A stretch of 64,000 nt of DNA from Lentzea terrae (GTDB lineage: Bacteria > Actinomycetota > Actinomycetes > Mycobacteriales > Pseudonocardiaceae): assembly GCF_003265345.1 (NCBI RefSeq), contig NZ_QFWW01000059.1, positions 1-64,000 of the forward strand, read 5' to 3'. Positions 11,507-21,262 of the stretch are shown piece after piece (the first letter of the stretch is position 1; every line of letters starts with the position of its first letter). The notes beneath the pieces were generated by a model, which worked only from the letters and a program-made list of their open reading frames with translations, had not been told where the DNA came from and made no database searches. Position numbers and translations under genes: made by a program.

Positions 11507-12849
11507 GGTCGCTGCACCGCGGGCTCCGGCCCCGGCTGATGGCCGCGTTCCTGCTGCTGACCCTGCTGGGCGCGGTGGCGGCGGCGGGTGCCTCCTACGC
11601 GACCGCCCGCAACCTGTTGCTGGAGGACGCCCAGAACGGCTTCATGAACCCGCTGGTGGACGACGTCCGCTCCTACGCGACCCGGCTGCGGGTGCCGCCC
11701 ACGCAACAGGACCTCGACGACTTCCAGTCCTCCCTGCGCAGCCCGACGGTCGTGGTCTTCGGCGACCTGCGTTCCCGCAACGGGCCTGATCCCAGAGCCA
11801 CGCCCGCCGAGCTGCGCGAGGCGATGAAGTCGAGCAAGACGATCATCTGGCAACGCCGCACGGACGCCGTCGAACCGAGTGTGATCATCGGCATCCCGCT
11901 GCTGCGCGCCGACGGCACCGCCACCGGTGTCGAGGTGTGGGCGTGGGGCAACCTGGGCGGACCGCAGCGCGCCATCGACAGCTTCGCGACCGCCGCCTGG
12001 GTGGGCGTGAGCCTGGTGCTGCCGCTCGCGCTCGGGCTGGCGTTGTTCACGGCTCGGGGTGTGTTGCGACCGGTGCGCCGGCTGGGGACCGCAGCTCGCG
12101 CGCTCGGTTCCGGCCGCCTCGACACGCGGGTCGACGAACGGGGCTCCGACGAGCTCTCCGACCTGGCCCGCACGTTCAACCGGGCCGCGGCGCAGCTGGA
12201 GGCCTCGCAGGCCGCGTCCCGCCGGTTCGTGGCCGACGTGTCGCACGAGCTCCGCACACCGCTGACGGCCATGAGCGCGGTGACCGCGGTGCTGGACGAG
12301 GACGCCGACTCCCTTCCCGAGGACACCGCGGTGGCGGCACGTCTGGTGTCCTCCGAGACGCGCAAGCTCACCCGGCTGGTCAACGACCTGATGGAGATCT
12401 CGCGCTTCGACGAGGGCCGCAACCTCCTGGAGCTCGACGAATGGGACATCAGCACCGCGGTTCGAGACTCTCTCGCCGCACGCGGGTGGACCTCATCGGT
12501 GGAGGCCTCGCTGCCCGACGGCATCACGGGCCGGGTCGACCGCCGCCGGCTGGACGTGATCGTCGCCAACCTCGTCGGCAACGCGCTGAAGCACGGCGGC
12601 GCTCCCGTGCGGGTGGCCGTGCGGCCTGGTGTCATCGAGGTGTCCGACCACGGCCCCGGCATCCCGGCGGATGCCCTCCCCCACATCTTCGACCGCTTCT
12701 ACAAGGCAGACACGGCCCGCGCCCGTTCCGAGGGCAGCGGACTGGGATTGGCGATCGCATGGGAGAACGCGCGCCTGCACGGCGGCAGCATCGAAGCGGC
12801 CAACGCGCCCTCGGGAGGCGCGGTCTTCACCTTGCGCTTGCCCTGGTGA
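11503..12849 (+). CDS. sensor histidine kinase
   Basis: 448 residues. First membrane segment at about 9-28, an extracellular sensor region to about 160, a second membrane segment at about 165-185, then HAMP. The phosphorylated His is in FVADVSHELRTPLTA; N-box VIVANLVGNALKHG; G1 EVSDHGPGIP; F-box IFDRFYKAD; G2 GSGLGLAIA. Partner of the upstream response regulator through a four-base overlap. The extracellular domain has no recognisable ligand motif. The downstream lipoprotein overlaps its 3' end. Confidence 0.95.
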   Translation: MRSLHRGLRPRLMAAFLLLTLLGAVAAAGASYATARNLLLEDAQNGFMNPLVDDVRSYATRLRVPPTQQDLDDFQSSLRSPTVVVFGDLRSRNGPDPRATPAELREAMKSSKTIIWQRRTDAVEPSVIIGIPLLRADGTATGVEVWAWGNLGGPQRAIDSFATAAWVGVSLVLPLALGLALFTARGVLRPVRRLGTAARALGSGRLDTRVDERGSDELSDLARTFNRAAAQLEASQAASRRFVADVSHELRTPLTAMSAVTAVLDEDADSLPEDTAVAARLVSSETRKLTRLVNDLMEISRFDEGRNLLELDEWDISTAVRDSLAARGWTSSVEASLPDGITGRVDRRRLDVIVANLVGNALKHGGAPVRVAVRPGVIEVSDHGPGIPADALPHIFDRFYKADTARARSEGSGLGLAIAWENARLHGGSIEAANAPSGGAVFTLRLPW

Positions 12850-13238
12850 TGCTGGCGGGCTGCGGTATCCGGCCGACGCCCGTGCTGAGCGGCGCGGCGG
12901 CCCCGACCGTCTCCTCGCACGAGCTCACCATCTACCTGCTGACGGAGTCCCGGAACGAGCTGGTGCGGCGGACCCGGACCTACACCGGCAACGTCGACAC
13001 CGCCACCGCCATCAACCTGCTGGTGCGGGGACCGGACGAGGAGGAGCGCAAGCTCGGGCTGACGACCGAGGTGCCGGCCACGACTTCGGCGGTGTACTCG
13101 CCGGTGTCGAACCTGATCGTGCTGCCCGACGACATGGGTCCGTTGTCGAAGATGGCGCAGTTTCAGCTGTACTGCACGGCGGTCGCGAGCCGGGCGAAGG
13201 TGGAGAACGTGCCGCTGTTGGGCATCAACTGCCCTTAA
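12759..13238 (+). CDS. GerMN-like lipoprotein overlapping the kinase gene
   Basis: Lipobox LAGC followed by a GerMN-like region (ELTIYLLTE, ATAINLLVRGPDEEE), as in LpqB-type partners of actinobacterial two-component systems. The obvious start, GTG 12846, overlaps the kinase stop as GTGA but leaves only five residues before the lipid Cys. ATG 12759, in frame and inside the kinase gene, gives an Arg-rich n-region and the hydrophobic stretch LHLALALVMLAGC, a proper lipoprotein signal. I favour 12759 but the start is not settled. Likely a surface lipoprotein tuning the kinase. Confidence 0.72.
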   Translation: MGERAPARRQHRSGQRALGRRGLHLALALVMLAGCGIRPTPVLSGAAAPTVSSHELTIYLLTESRNELVRRTRTYTGNVDTATAINLLVRGPDEEERKLGLTTEVPATTSAVYSPVSNLIVLPDDMGPLSKMAQFQLYCTAVASRAKVENVPLLGINCP

Positions 13239-13756
13239 CGCACGTAGACGACGTCCCGGAGGTCGTCGCGCGCGTACGCCGATGCATTGGTCAGATGACC
13301 GTCGAACGGGCCGACCTTCGTGATGCGCGCGCCGTCACGAAACACGATCTGCAAGCCGTGCTCCGGTTCCCACGCGCACTCGCACTCGACGGAGACGTAG
13401 ACGGGCTCGCCGTCGTCGTCGCGTTGGACGCTGACCTCATGACGGTCGAACCGCACGTGGTTCCAGACCTCGCCGGGGCTCGCGATGGCCGGGAAGTCGT
13501 CCAGGTCGTCGCCGAACTCGTCCGCCATGTCCCGGTAGTACTCGAAAACCGCCGGACTCGCGTCCTCCAGCACCGTGCGGTCCAGGGCGAGGAACGTGCG
13601 GATCGCGGCGTGGAAGTCTTCCGGCGCCGGGTCGTCCGCGTAACCGTCGACCGCGAACGGCAGCGCCGCGTTGCCGAACACCGGTACGGGAATCGGCGCG
13701 CTGACGAGGCTGCCGTACTCGTCCTCGGTCACGGCCCCAAGCCCAGGAATCTCCAC
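13235..13756 (-). CDS. hypothetical acidic protein
   Basis: 173 residues from GTG 13756, acidic, rich in Asp and Glu, with no signal or membrane segment. Notable stretches are PGLGAVTEDEYGSLV at the N-terminus and CECAWEPEHGLQIVFRDG near the C-terminus, which together resemble a small uncharacterised bacterial family (DUF6985-like; I am not certain). A longer reading to 13951 is low-complexity and probably not translated. It converges on the lipoprotein gene with a four-base overlap. Confidence 0.65.
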   Translation of the reverse strand: MEIPGLGAVTEDEYGSLVSAPIPVPVFGNAALPFAVDGYADDPAPEDFHAAIRTFLALDRTVLEDASPAVFEYYRDMADEFGDDLDDFPAIASPGEVWNHVRFDRHEVSVQRDDDGEPVYVSVECECAWEPEHGLQIVFRDGARITKVGPFDGHLTNASAYARDDLRDVVYVR

Positions 13757-14008
13757 GCGGTGAGCATAGGGAAGGCGGGACGCACCGGCGGCCGTGGTGC
13801 TGCCGGTCAACCCCAGCGCCCGTGCGGAGTCCCCCGGCGGACACACCCGTGCGTCCCGCCCACCGGCACCCCTCGAGGCAGGGACGCCGGCATGCGATGA
13901 CCCCGGAACGATCGGCATTCGTCCGGAGTCAAACGAGTCATGTCCAGGCAATCACACGACCCCGCACACCGGTGTTCCACAGCGCCGGAAGTGGACGAAA
14001 GTTGCGAA

Positions 14009-14827
14009 CTACGAGCGTGCGGCCAGCTCGGCGGTCAAGGCGGCGCGCATGACGTCCCGCGGCGCCGGCTGACCGGTGAACTGCTCCACCTGACCGAACG
14101 CCTGGTGCAGCAACATGTCCAGGCCGGTGGCGAGCCGCGACCCGGACTCCTCGACGGCAGCGGCGACCGGCGTGGGCCACGGATGGTAGATCACGTCCAG
14201 CACGTACGGCGCCCGAGCCAGCGCGGAGGCCAGCGGCACCGTCGCCTCGGCGGGCACCGTCGACACCACGACGTCCGACGCGGCGGCCAGCGTCGCCAGG
14301 TCCACAGCGGACAGAGCGAGCACCTCGACCGCGACCCCGACGCGCGCCGCGGTCGCGACGGCCTCGGCGGCACGGGAAGGATCCCGCACCACAAGGGAAA
14401 CCGAGGAGATCCCCAGCGAGGCGAACCCAGCGAGCACAGCGGTGGCCGTGCCGCCCGCGCCGATGACGACGCCGGCGGACCCGCCCGAGAAACCCTTCTC
14501 CCGCAACGCTCCCACCACACCGTCCACGTCGGTGCAGTCGGCGTGCCAGCCGGAATCGGTGCGCACCAACGTGTTCGCTGCACCGACCGCCGCGGCGCGC
14601 TCGGTGACCGACGAAGCGACGGCCAGGGCCGCGCGCTTCGTCGGCATCGTGCACGAGAGGCCGACCCACTCCGGTCCCAAGGAGGACACCAGCGCGGAAA
14701 CCTCGGACTCGGCGCATTCCAGGCGCGTGTACTCCCAGTCGAGGCCCAGCGCGGCATAGGCGGCGTTGTGCAGCACCGGGGAAAGCGAGTGCTCGATCGG
14801 CGAACCGATCACTGCGGCACGACGCAC
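14009..14827 (-). CDS. aroE: shikimate dehydrogenase
   Basis: NADPH-dependent reduction of 3-dehydroshikimate to shikimate, the pathway step missing from the 3-6 kb operon. 272 residues. GSPIEHSLSPVLHN binds shikimate; the catalytic Lys is in SCTMPTKRAAL, where most relatives have T-x-P-x-K, so the first position is Cys-Thr-Met; Asp is in DCTDVDGVV; the nucleotide loop is IGAGGTATAVLAG. The GTG start at 14827 shares one base with the mltG stop. Confidence 0.94.
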   Translation of the reverse strand: MRRAAVIGSPIEHSLSPVLHNAAYAALGLDWEYTRLECAESEVSALVSSLGPEWVGLSCTMPTKRAALAVASSVTERAAAVGAANTLVRTDSGWHADCTDVDGVVGALREKGFSGGSAGVVIGAGGTATAVLAGFASLGISSVSLVVRDPSRAAEAVATAARVGVAVEVLALSAVDLATLAAASDVVVSTVPAEATVPLASALARAPYVLDVIYHPWPTPVAAAVEESGSRLATGLDMLLHQAFGQVEQFTGQPAPRDVMRAALTAELAARS

Positions 14828-16056
14828 TAGTAAATGCCGTCCTTCTGGGCCTTCTGGTCGTTCGCGTTGTGCTCGTCGAACGTCGTCGCGAAGCACGACG
14901 TGCCGTCCTTCTGGCACTTCACGAAGTACATGATGTCGCCGCCCTCCGGCTTCAGCGCCGCCGTCACGGCCTGCTGCGACGGCGAGCCGATCGGGGTGGG
15001 GGGCAGGCCCTGGCTGATGTACGTGTTGTACGGACCCGGCCGGTTGCGGTCCGCGTCCGACGTGCGGATGTGGGGCTGGTTGTTCTTGTAGTTGATGGTC
15101 GAGTCGAACTGCAGCGCCATCGGCTTCTTCAGGCGGTTGTAGATCACCTGGGAGACCTTGCTGAAGTCCTTCTCGATGGCTTCCTTCTCGATCAGCGAGG
15201 CGATGATCAGGACCTCGTACGGCCGGAAGCCGGTGTTCACGGTGCCGCCGGGGATGCCGGCACCCGCCAGCTTCTGCGCCGACGCCACGATCACGCTGCG
15301 GATCAGCTCGACCGCGGACACACCGGGCTTGACCTGGTAGACACCGCGCATGATCAGGCCTTCGAGGCGGTACTGGGGGTCGGCGCGCTTCACGTCGGCG
15401 ATCGCCCAGTCCGGGACGCCGAGGGCGACCGGGTCGGTCTGCTCGGCCGCGGCCTTGATCTCGTCGACGGTCAGGCACTTCTTGGTGCCGTCCTTCTCCG
15501 TGCAGCTCGCGTCGGCCAGCTGGGAGTAGATGCCCTTGACGACCTTGTCGCCCACCTTGATGTCGGTGAGCTTGAGGCCGCCGACGATCTGCACGGCCGG
15601 GACGCGGGTCTTCGGGTCGACCATGCGGGCCACCGCCTGCTGGCCCGACATCTTCGTCTTCATCAGGTAGAAGCCGGGCTGGATCGACGTCACGCGGCCG
15701 TCGGTCTTGCTGGGCTCGGTGAAGGCGCGGGCGGAGGCGATGACGCCGTTGTCGTAGAGGGTCGACGCGATCTTGCTGACCACGTCACCGTCCTGGACCT
15801 CGACGATGACGTCGGTCTCGCCGCTGCCCGCGAAGTCGTCGTACGAACCGATGCCGCGCAGCTCCAGATAGCCGTAGTAGGCGCCGCCAGCGCCCGCGGC
15901 GAGCACCAGCGCCACGACGAGCCAGAGGATCGTCTTCTTGCGCCTCTTCGCCTTCGCGCGGGCCTTCTCGCGCTCACGGTCGCGTTTGAGCGGGCGTCGC
16001 TCGCGCGCGCGTTCGTCCACGTCGGGGTCGGTGAACAACCCGAGATCGTCGCTCAC
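14827..16056 (-). CDS. mltG: endolytic transglycosylase MltG
   Basis: Inner-membrane lytic transglycosylase that releases nascent glycan strands. A basic cytosolic N-terminus (RERREKARAKAKRRKKT-like) precedes a single membrane segment at about 50-72. A LysM-like segment and then the YceG domain follow, with catalytic Glu in IASLIEKEAIEKDF and the PFNTY-equivalent GPYNTYISQGLPPTPIGSP. The GTG start at 16056 overlaps the ruvX stop (GTGA); the longer reading lacks support. 409 residues. The ruvX-mltG-aroE order is typical of Actinobacteria. Confidence 0.94.
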   Translation of the reverse strand: MSDDLGLFTDPDVDERARERRPLKRDREREKARAKAKRRKKTILWLVVALVLAAGAGGAYYGYLELRGIGSYDDFAGSGETDVIVEVQDGDVVSKIASTLYDNGVIASARAFTEPSKTDGRVTSIQPGFYLMKTKMSGQQAVARMVDPKTRVPAVQIVGGLKLTDIKVGDKVVKGIYSQLADASCTEKDGTKKCLTVDEIKAAAEQTDPVALGVPDWAIADVKRADPQYRLEGLIMRGVYQVKPGVSAVELIRSVIVASAQKLAGAGIPGGTVNTGFRPYEVLIIASLIEKEAIEKDFSKVSQVIYNRLKKPMALQFDSTINYKNNQPHIRTSDADRNRPGPYNTYISQGLPPTPIGSPSQQAVTAALKPEGGDIMYFVKCQKDGTSCFATTFDEHNANDQKAQKDGIY

Positions 16057-16541
16057 ACCTCGTCCTTTCGGGCGGCCACAAAGCGTGCCCGTGCGTCCAG
16101 CCAAGACTGCAGGATCTCGACAGCGGCGGCCTGGTCGACCACGGCACGCTGCTTCTTGCCCTTCACACCGCGTTGCGCCAGCACCCGGCTCACCACGACC
16201 GTCGTCAGCCGTTCGTCGCTGAGCCGGACCGGCACCGGGGCGACCCGTCCGGCCAAGGCGGCAGCGTACGCGGTCGCCGCCTGGGCTGCCGGTCCGTGAC
16301 GCCCCGCCAGTGTTTTCGGCAGGCCGACCACGACTTCGACGACGTCATGCTCGGCCACGAGACGTACGAGCTCGGTGAGGTCCGAGCCGCCCTTCTCGTC
16401 ACGCTGGAGAGTAACCAGCGGAGTCGCCAAAAACGCACCCGGATCGCTGAGAGAAATTCCCACTCGAACTGATCCGACGTCGACGCCGAGCCTCCTGCCG
16501 AGGCCCGGATCGTCGACGCCGGCGACATCAGCGCTGCTCAA
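16053..16541 (-). CDS. ruvX: Holliday junction resolvase-like protein RuvX/YqgF
   Basis: RNase H-fold protein; family members act on 16S rRNA 5' processing or on recombination junctions. [13 protein letters not shown] carries the first acidic residue; [24 protein letters not shown] and [15 protein letters not shown] are conserved. No ATG or GTG exists in frame near the conserved start; TTG 16541 fits best and gives 162 residues with a 14-base overlap into alaS. The start is therefore tentative. Confidence 0.9.
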   Translation of the reverse strand: MSSADVAGVDDPGLGRRLGVDVGSVRVGISLSDPGAFLATPLVTLQRDEKGGSDLTELVRLVAEHDVVEVVVGLPKTLAGRHGPAAQAATAYAAALAGRVAPVPVRLSDERLTTVVVSRVLAQRGVKGKKQRAVVDQAAAVEILQSWLDARARFVAARKDEV

Positions 16542-19197
16542 GCACCTTGTCCAGTTCGTTGGTGAGGGCCGTGATGGCCTCGGGAACACCGGCGGGGTTG
16601 GTGCCGCCGCCCTGGGCCAGGTCCGGCTTGCCGCCACCGCGGGCGGCGATGGCCGGGCCGAACACCGGGACCAGCTTGCCGGCGGCCAGGCCCAGGTCGC
16701 GGGCGGCGGCCGTGGTGGCGACCACGAAGCTCACCTTGTCGCCGTCGACCGAGAACAGGGCCACCACACCGGGCTTGTTGCCCAGGCGGTTGCGGACCTC
16801 GCCACCGAGCGTGCGCAGGTCGTTGCCCGACACGCCCTCCAGACCGAGGGCCACCAGCGACAGCCCGCGCACGTCGAGAGCCTGGTCGGCGAGCGACCCG
16901 GCGTTGCCGAGCAGCTGGGCGGCGCGGACCTTCTCGAGCTCCTTCTCAGCGACCTTCAGCCGCTCGACCAGGGACTCGATCCGCTCCGGCAGGCCCTCCG
17001 AACCGACCTTCAGCATGTCGGAGAGGTTCTGCACGATGGCGCGTTCCTTGGCCAGGAACCGCATGGCCTCGATGCCGACGTAGGCCTCGAGCCGGCGCAC
17101 GCCGGAACCGACCGAAGACTCACCCAGCAGGGTGATCGGGCCGATCTGCGACGAGTGCTCGACGTGCGTGCCACCGCACAGCTCACGCGACCACGGGCCA
17201 CCGATCTCGATGACGCGCACGGTCTCGTCGTAGGTCTCGCCGAACAGGGCGACGGCACCCATGTCCTGGGCACCGGCCATGTCGGTGTAGACGATGCTGA
17301 CCGGCAGGTCCTTGCGCACGGCGAGGTTCGAGACCTCTTCGATCTCGCTCTTGGCCTCGGCGGACAGACCGCCGGTCCAGGCGAAGTCGAGCCGCAGGTA
17401 GCCGGGCTTGTTGTAGGAACCGCTCTGCAGGGCCGACGGGCCGAGCACCTGGCGCAGGGCGGCGTGCACGACGTGCGTGCCCGAGTGGCCCTGGCGGGCG
17501 CCGACGCGCCACTCCGGGTCGACGCGGGCCTCGACGTGCTCGCCCTCGCTGATCTCGCCGTTCACGACGCGCACCTGGTGCACCCACAGCTTGCGGGCGA
17601 CCTTCTGCACGTCGAGCACCTCGAGCTCGGCGCTGCCCGTGACGATCGTGCCGGCGTCGGACTCCTGGCCACCGGACTCGGCGTAGAGCGGCGTGCGGTC
17701 GAGAACGACCTCGACGATGTCGCCTTCCTTGGCGGACTTGACGCGAGCGCCGTTCAGCACGATGCCGCGCAGCGTGGCCTCGGAGGCGAGCTCGCTGTAG
17801 CCGGTGAACTCGGTCGGGCCCTGCTCCAGCAGCTCCCGGTACACGGTCTGGTCGCCGTGGCCGGTCTTCTTGCCGGCGGCGTCGGCCTTGGCGCGGGCGC
17901 GCTGCTCGGCCATCAGCTTCCGGAAGCCGTCCTCGTCGACGCTCAGGCCGGCCTCGGAGGCCATCTCCAGCGTCAGGTCGATCGGGAAGCCGTACGTGTC
18001 GTGCAACTGGAAGGCGCGGTCACCGGGCAGCGTGGCCCGGCCGTCGGCCTTCACCTCGGCGGCGGCGTTCTCGAAGATCCGCGAACCGGCGTCGAGCGTG
18101 CGCAGGAACGTGTCCTCCTCGGCCTTGAGCACCTGCTGGATGCGGGCGAACCCGCTGACCAGCTCGGGGTAGGCCGGGCCCATGGCGTCGCGGACGACCT
18201 CGGCGAACTGCACCAGCACCGGCTCCGTCACGCCCAGCAGGCGGGCGGAGCGGACGATGCGGCGCAGCAGGCGGCGCAGCACGTAGCCGCGGGCCTCGTT
18301 GCCGGGGGTGACACCGTCGCCGACCAGCATGACGCCGGAACGAGCGTGGTCGGCGATCACGCGGAAACGGACGTCGTCCTTCTCGTCAGCGCCGTACTTG
18401 CGGCCGGAGAGCTCCTCGGCCTTGTTGATGACGGCGCGCACGAGGTCGGTCTCGTAGACGTTGTCGACGCCCTGGAGCAGGTAGGCGACGCGCTCGACGC
18501 CCATGCCGGTGTCGATGTTCTTGGCGGGCAGGGACCCGATCGGCTTGTGGCCCTCCTTGGGGCTCAGCTCGCCTCGGACGTCCTGCATGAAGACCAGGTT
18601 CCAGATCTCCAGGTAGCGGTCCTCGTCGACGACGGGGCCGCCCTCCTTGCCGTAGGCGGGGCCGCGGTCGAAGTAGATCTCCGAGCAGGGGCCACCGGGG
18701 CCGGGCACGCCCATGTCCCAGTAGTTGTCCTTGCCGTCGCGGCGCTGGATGCGCTCGAGCGGCAGCCCGGCGACCTTCTGCCACAGCTCGATGGCCTCGT
18801 CGTCGTCCTGGTAGACGGTGACCCAGATGCGCTCGGGGTCGAAGCCGTAGCCGCCGTCGTCCTGCGAGCCGGTGACCAGCTCCCAGGCGAACCGGATGGC
18901 GTCTTCCTTGAAGTAGTCGCCGATCGAGAAGTTGCCGGCCATCTGGAAGAACGTGAGGTGACGCGTCGTCTTGCCGACCTCGTCGATGTCCGGCGTGCGC
19001 ACGCACTTCTGGATGCTCGTCATCCGCGGGGCCGGCGGCGGGGCCTCGCCGAGGAAGTACGGCTTGAACGGCACCATGCCGGCGTTGACGAACAGCAGGT
19101 TCGGGTCGTCGAGCAGCAGCGACGAGGACGGGATGTACTTGTGCCCGTTGCGCTCGAAGTGCTCGCGGAAACGCTTGATGATCTCGTGGGTCTGCAC
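16528..19197 (-). CDS. alaS: alanyl-tRNA synthetase
   Basis: Charges tRNA-Ala. 889 residues, full length: class II aminoacylation core at about 1-240 ([17 protein letters not shown]), tRNA recognition, then the editing domain with zinc ligands in [14 protein letters not shown] (HxxxH) and [10 protein letters not shown] (CxxxH), and the C-Ala domain ending in [15 protein letters not shown] start with AAGGAA about 6 bases upstream. It leads the alaS-ruvX-mltG-aroE group. Confidence 0.98.
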   Translation of the reverse strand: MQTHEIIKRFREHFERNGHKYIPSSSLLLDDPNLLFVNAGMVPFKPYFLGEAPPPAPRMTSIQKCVRTPDIDEVGKTTRHLTFFQMAGNFSIGDYFKEDAIRFAWELVTGSQDDGGYGFDPERIWVTVYQDDDEAIELWQKVAGLPLERIQRRDGKDNYWDMGVPGPGGPCSEIYFDRGPAYGKEGGPVVDEDRYLEIWNLVFMQDVRGELSPKEGHKPIGSLPAKNIDTGMGVERVAYLLQGVDNVYETDLVRAVINKAEELSGRKYGADEKDDVRFRVIADHARSGVMLVGDGVTPGNEARGYVLRRLLRRIVRSARLLGVTEPVLVQFAEVVRDAMGPAYPELVSGFARIQQVLKAEEDTFLRTLDAGSRIFENAAAEVKADGRATLPGDRAFQLHDTYGFPIDLTLEMASEAGLSVDEDGFRKLMAEQRARAKADAAGKKTGHGDQTVYRELLEQGPTEFTGYSELASEATLRGIVLNGARVKSAKEGDIVEVVLDRTPLYAESGGQESDAGTIVTGSAELEVLDVQKVARKLWVHQVRVVNGEISEGEHVEARVDPEWRVGARQGHSGTHVVHAALRQVLGPSALQSGSYNKPGYLRLDFAWTGGLSAEAKSEIEEVSNLAVRKDLPVSIVYTDMAGAQDMGAVALFGETYDETVRVIEIGGPWSRELCGGTHVEHSSQIGPITLLGESSVGSGVRRLEAYVGIEAMRFLAKERAIVQNLSDMLKVGSEGLPERIESLVERLKVAEKELEKVRAAQLLGNAGSLADQALDVRGLSLVALGLEGVSGNDLRTLGGEVRNRLGNKPGVVALFSVDGDKVSFVVATTAAARDLGLAAGKLVPVFGPAIAARGGGKPDLAQGGGTNPAGVPEAITALTNELDKVLEQR

Positions 19198-19258
19198 GGG
19201 AAGTTCCTTGCTATGTACTGGGAGTTGTCAGGGCGCGCTGATGAGGCGAACGGTGCTC

Positions 19259-19528
19259 TTAGTGCTTTCCGTTCGCCCTGGGCGCTCGACGCCCCGGCGT
19301 GAAGCCCGTCTGACGTTCCACGGTCTCCTGCAACTCCTGTTCCCGTTCGGCCATGCCCGCGCGCACCTCGGCCCCGAAGGAACCGATGGCGCCGGCGAGC
19401 TCACGCAGGCCTTCACCCACGTTAGCGCCGATACCGGCGGGAGTCGCCTGCTTTGTGACCTCGGCGGCCTTCTTGGCGACGAAGAGGCCCGCCGCCGCGC
19501 CCAGCCCGAACCAGAAGAGACGGCTCAT
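19259..19528 (-). CDS. small membrane-associated protein paired with DUF948
   Basis: 89 residues: a short hydrophobic N-terminal segment (LFWFGLGAAAGLFVAKKA), then an amphipathic helix-rich region and a basic tail. It starts with ATG overlapping the DUF948 stop (ATGA). Such a pair upstream of alaS is conserved in Actinobacteria, though its role is unknown. It possibly works with the DUF948 protein at the membrane. Confidence 0.8.
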   Translation of the reverse strand: MSRLFWFGLGAAAGLFVAKKAAEVTKQATPAGIGANVGEGLRELAGAIGSFGAEVRAGMAEREQELQETVERQTGFTPGRRAPRANGKH

Positions 19529-19932
19529 TTCGCACCTCGCCTGCTGGGCCTGCGCTTGGCGTGCTTGTTCGGCTGCTCGGCGGCCTTGCGGCGGGCCTTC
19601 ACGGCCTTGCTCACGCCGTAGGACAGCGCGGCGGCCTTGACCAGCGGCCCGCCGAGCGTGGCGGTGAAGAGGCTGGTGAGCGCGGAGACGTTGCCCGTGA
19701 CGGCACGCGCGTTGGCCGTGATGCCGTCGACGCGCTCCAGCTGCGTGTTTACGTGCGTCAGCGTCGTGTTGGCCTCGGTGAACAACGGGTCGCTGTTCTC
19801 GTGCGCCTTGCGCATCGCGATCGTGGCCTCGTCGAAGAACCGCGCAGCCTTGACCGCCACGATCGCCAGCACGATGACGAGCAGCACGAACGCACCGGCG
19901 GCGACCAGCGCTGCGATCTGCCCTGGCGACAC
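19525..19932 (-). CDS. DUF948 domain membrane protein
   Basis: 135 residues. Single N-terminal membrane segment at about 8-28 followed by a long coiled-coil-prone stretch (EATIAMRKAHENSDPLF to TANARAVTGNVSAL) and a basic C-terminal tail. These features match the DUF948 family. GTG start with AGGAGG six bases upstream. Coupled to the next gene by ATGA. Role unknown. Confidence 0.85.
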   Translation of the reverse strand: MSPGQIAALVAAGAFVLLVIVLAIVAVKAARFFDEATIAMRKAHENSDPLFTEANTTLTHVNTQLERVDGITANARAVTGNVSALTSLFTATLGGPLVKAAALSYGVSKAVKARRKAAEQPNKHAKRRPSRRGAK

Positions 19933-20038
19933 GGATCCTCCTGGTGACCGGCGTGGTGGCTTGATTGCCGGTGAGATTACCGGGTGGGTCCGACACCCAA
20001 ATGAGCGGCACAGCGATTGATCTTCAGTTAGTTGATCT

Positions 20039-20533
20039 TCAGCGACCGGTGACGCCGTCGATCTGCTCCCGCAGGATGTCCGCGTGGCCCGCGTGCCGTG
20101 CGGTCTCTGTGGTCATGTGGGCGAGGATCCAGCGCAGCGTCATCCAGTTGCCGTCGATCGGGATCTTCATCAGCGCGTCCGGGTCGGCGGCGGTTTCGAT
20201 GGCGCGGTCGCTGTCGTCGATCGCCGCGCGGTACGCCCCGATCACGTCGTCCGCACGGAGATCGGCGGGCACGGCCATGTCGAGCTCGTCCTCTTCGGAC
20301 CAGTCGTTGCCGCCGAGGTGGTGGTCGAACCAGAGCCGCTCGGCCTCGGTGAGGTGCTGGATCAGGCCCAGGATGGACGTGCCGCTCGGCACCATCGGGC
20401 GGCGCAGCTGGTCCTCGGTCAGACCGGCCGCCTTCTTCAGCACGCAGTGGCGCTGGAACTTGAGGAACGCGTGCGCGACGTCGAGCTCGCCCGCGGTGAC
20501 GCGCGGCACCGGTTCACGCTGGGTCTCCACCAT
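20039..20533 (-). CDS. DinB superfamily protein (DUF664-like)
   Basis: 164 residues, a four-helix DinB fold. The metal-ligand histidines appear in SILGLIQHLTEAERLWFDHH and HMTTETARHAGHADILRE. Relatives include mycothiol-dependent enzymes and putative S-transferases; the reaction here is unknown. The start is taken at ATG 20533 (MVETQREPVPR), because the upstream 16 residues to 20581 look like untranslated leader. A separate transcription unit. Confidence 0.85.
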   Translation of the reverse strand: MVETQREPVPRVTAGELDVAHAFLKFQRHCVLKKAAGLTEDQLRRPMVPSGTSILGLIQHLTEAERLWFDHHLGGNDWSEEDELDMAVPADLRADDVIGAYRAAIDDSDRAIETAADPDALMKIPIDGNWMTLRWILAHMTTETARHAGHADILREQIDGVTGR

Positions 20534-20654
20534 GCCACGAACGTACCGAGGACCTTGGTTCGACCAAATGAAACGGACCACTCATTGACTCGGGCTTGTC
20601 ACAGCCTGTGAAATACCCGTCACAGAGGGCTTGACACCGGCGGCTCTGCGCAGA

Positions 20655-20673
20655 TGAAGTAAGGCAACCCTAA
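20655..20673 (+). promoter_or_regulatory. IdeR/DtxR-like iron box
   Basis: TGAAGTAAGGCAACCCTAA matches the actinobacterial iron box TTAGGTTAGGCTAACCTAA at 14 of 19 positions by eye. It lies 22 bases before the GTG start of a siderophore-type acetyltransferase, a classic target of iron-dependent repression. Confidence 0.65.
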
Positions 20674-20695
20674 GTTGATCCGTGCAGGAGGCCCT

Positions 20696-21262
20696 GTGAA
20701 GCCGGTATCGCACCTGGACTCCTACCGGAAGCACGCCACGGCAGGCGCCCCGCCGATCCCGGAGCTCACGCACCCGTGGGAAGCCCGCGTCGCGCGGTCG
20801 GACGGCTACGACCTGCACCTCGTCCACCGCTGGCACCAGGCGCCGCACGTGGCTGCCTTCGCACGCCGGGCCTGGACGCTGCCGCAGTGGAAGACGCAGC
20901 TGGACCGGGACGACGTCCGCACGTTGCTGATCAGCTGGCACGGCCGCCCGGTGATCCACGCGGAGGTGTACCGGGCGGCGCGCAACGTCGTCGGGTCGAG
21001 CTACCAGGCGCGGCCGCACGACCTCGGGCTGACCGTGGCGGTCGGCGAGCTGGCGATGACCGACCAGGGACTCGTGCGGTCGCTGCTCCCCCGGCTCACC
21101 GACGCGCTGTTCGAGGCCGACCCGCACTGCACGCGGATCGTGCTGGATCCGGACGTGCGCAACACGCGCGCCATCAGGTCGTTCGAGGCCGGCGGGTTCG
21201 TGGCCGCGGACGAGATCATGCTGCCGGGGAAGGTCGCACTGCTGATGGTGTGCAAACGCTAG
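20696..21262 (+). CDS. GNAT acetyltransferase of the siderophore (IucB/MbtK-like) type
   Basis: 188 residues. Resembles acetyl- or acyltransferases that modify hydroxylysine in hydroxamate siderophores: LHLVHRWHQAPHVAAFARRAW near residue 40, the HAEVYRAARN region, and the conserved RIVLDPDVRNTRAIRSFEAGGF near the C-terminus. GTG 20696 is preferred because GCAGGAGG is about 7 bases upstream. The iron box in its promoter supports the role. No other siderophore gene is adjacent. Confidence 0.85.
   Translation: MKPVSHLDSYRKHATAGAPPIPELTHPWEARVARSDGYDLHLVHRWHQAPHVAAFARRAWTLPQWKTQLDRDDVRTLLISWHGRPVIHAEVYRAARNVVGSSYQARPHDLGLTVAVGELAMTDQGLVRSLLPRLTDALFEADPHCTRIVLDPDVRNTRAIRSFEAGGFVAADEIMLPGKVALLMVCKR

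Noticed and set aside
11673-12686. Minus-strand frame opposite the histidine kinase
   Set aside because: Ser/Arg-rich with no pattern; the kinase boxes are all present on the plus strand.
16375-19302. 975-codon plus-strand frame opposite alaS
   Set aside because: Composition of an antisense shadow; alaS motifs on the minus strand are unmistakable.
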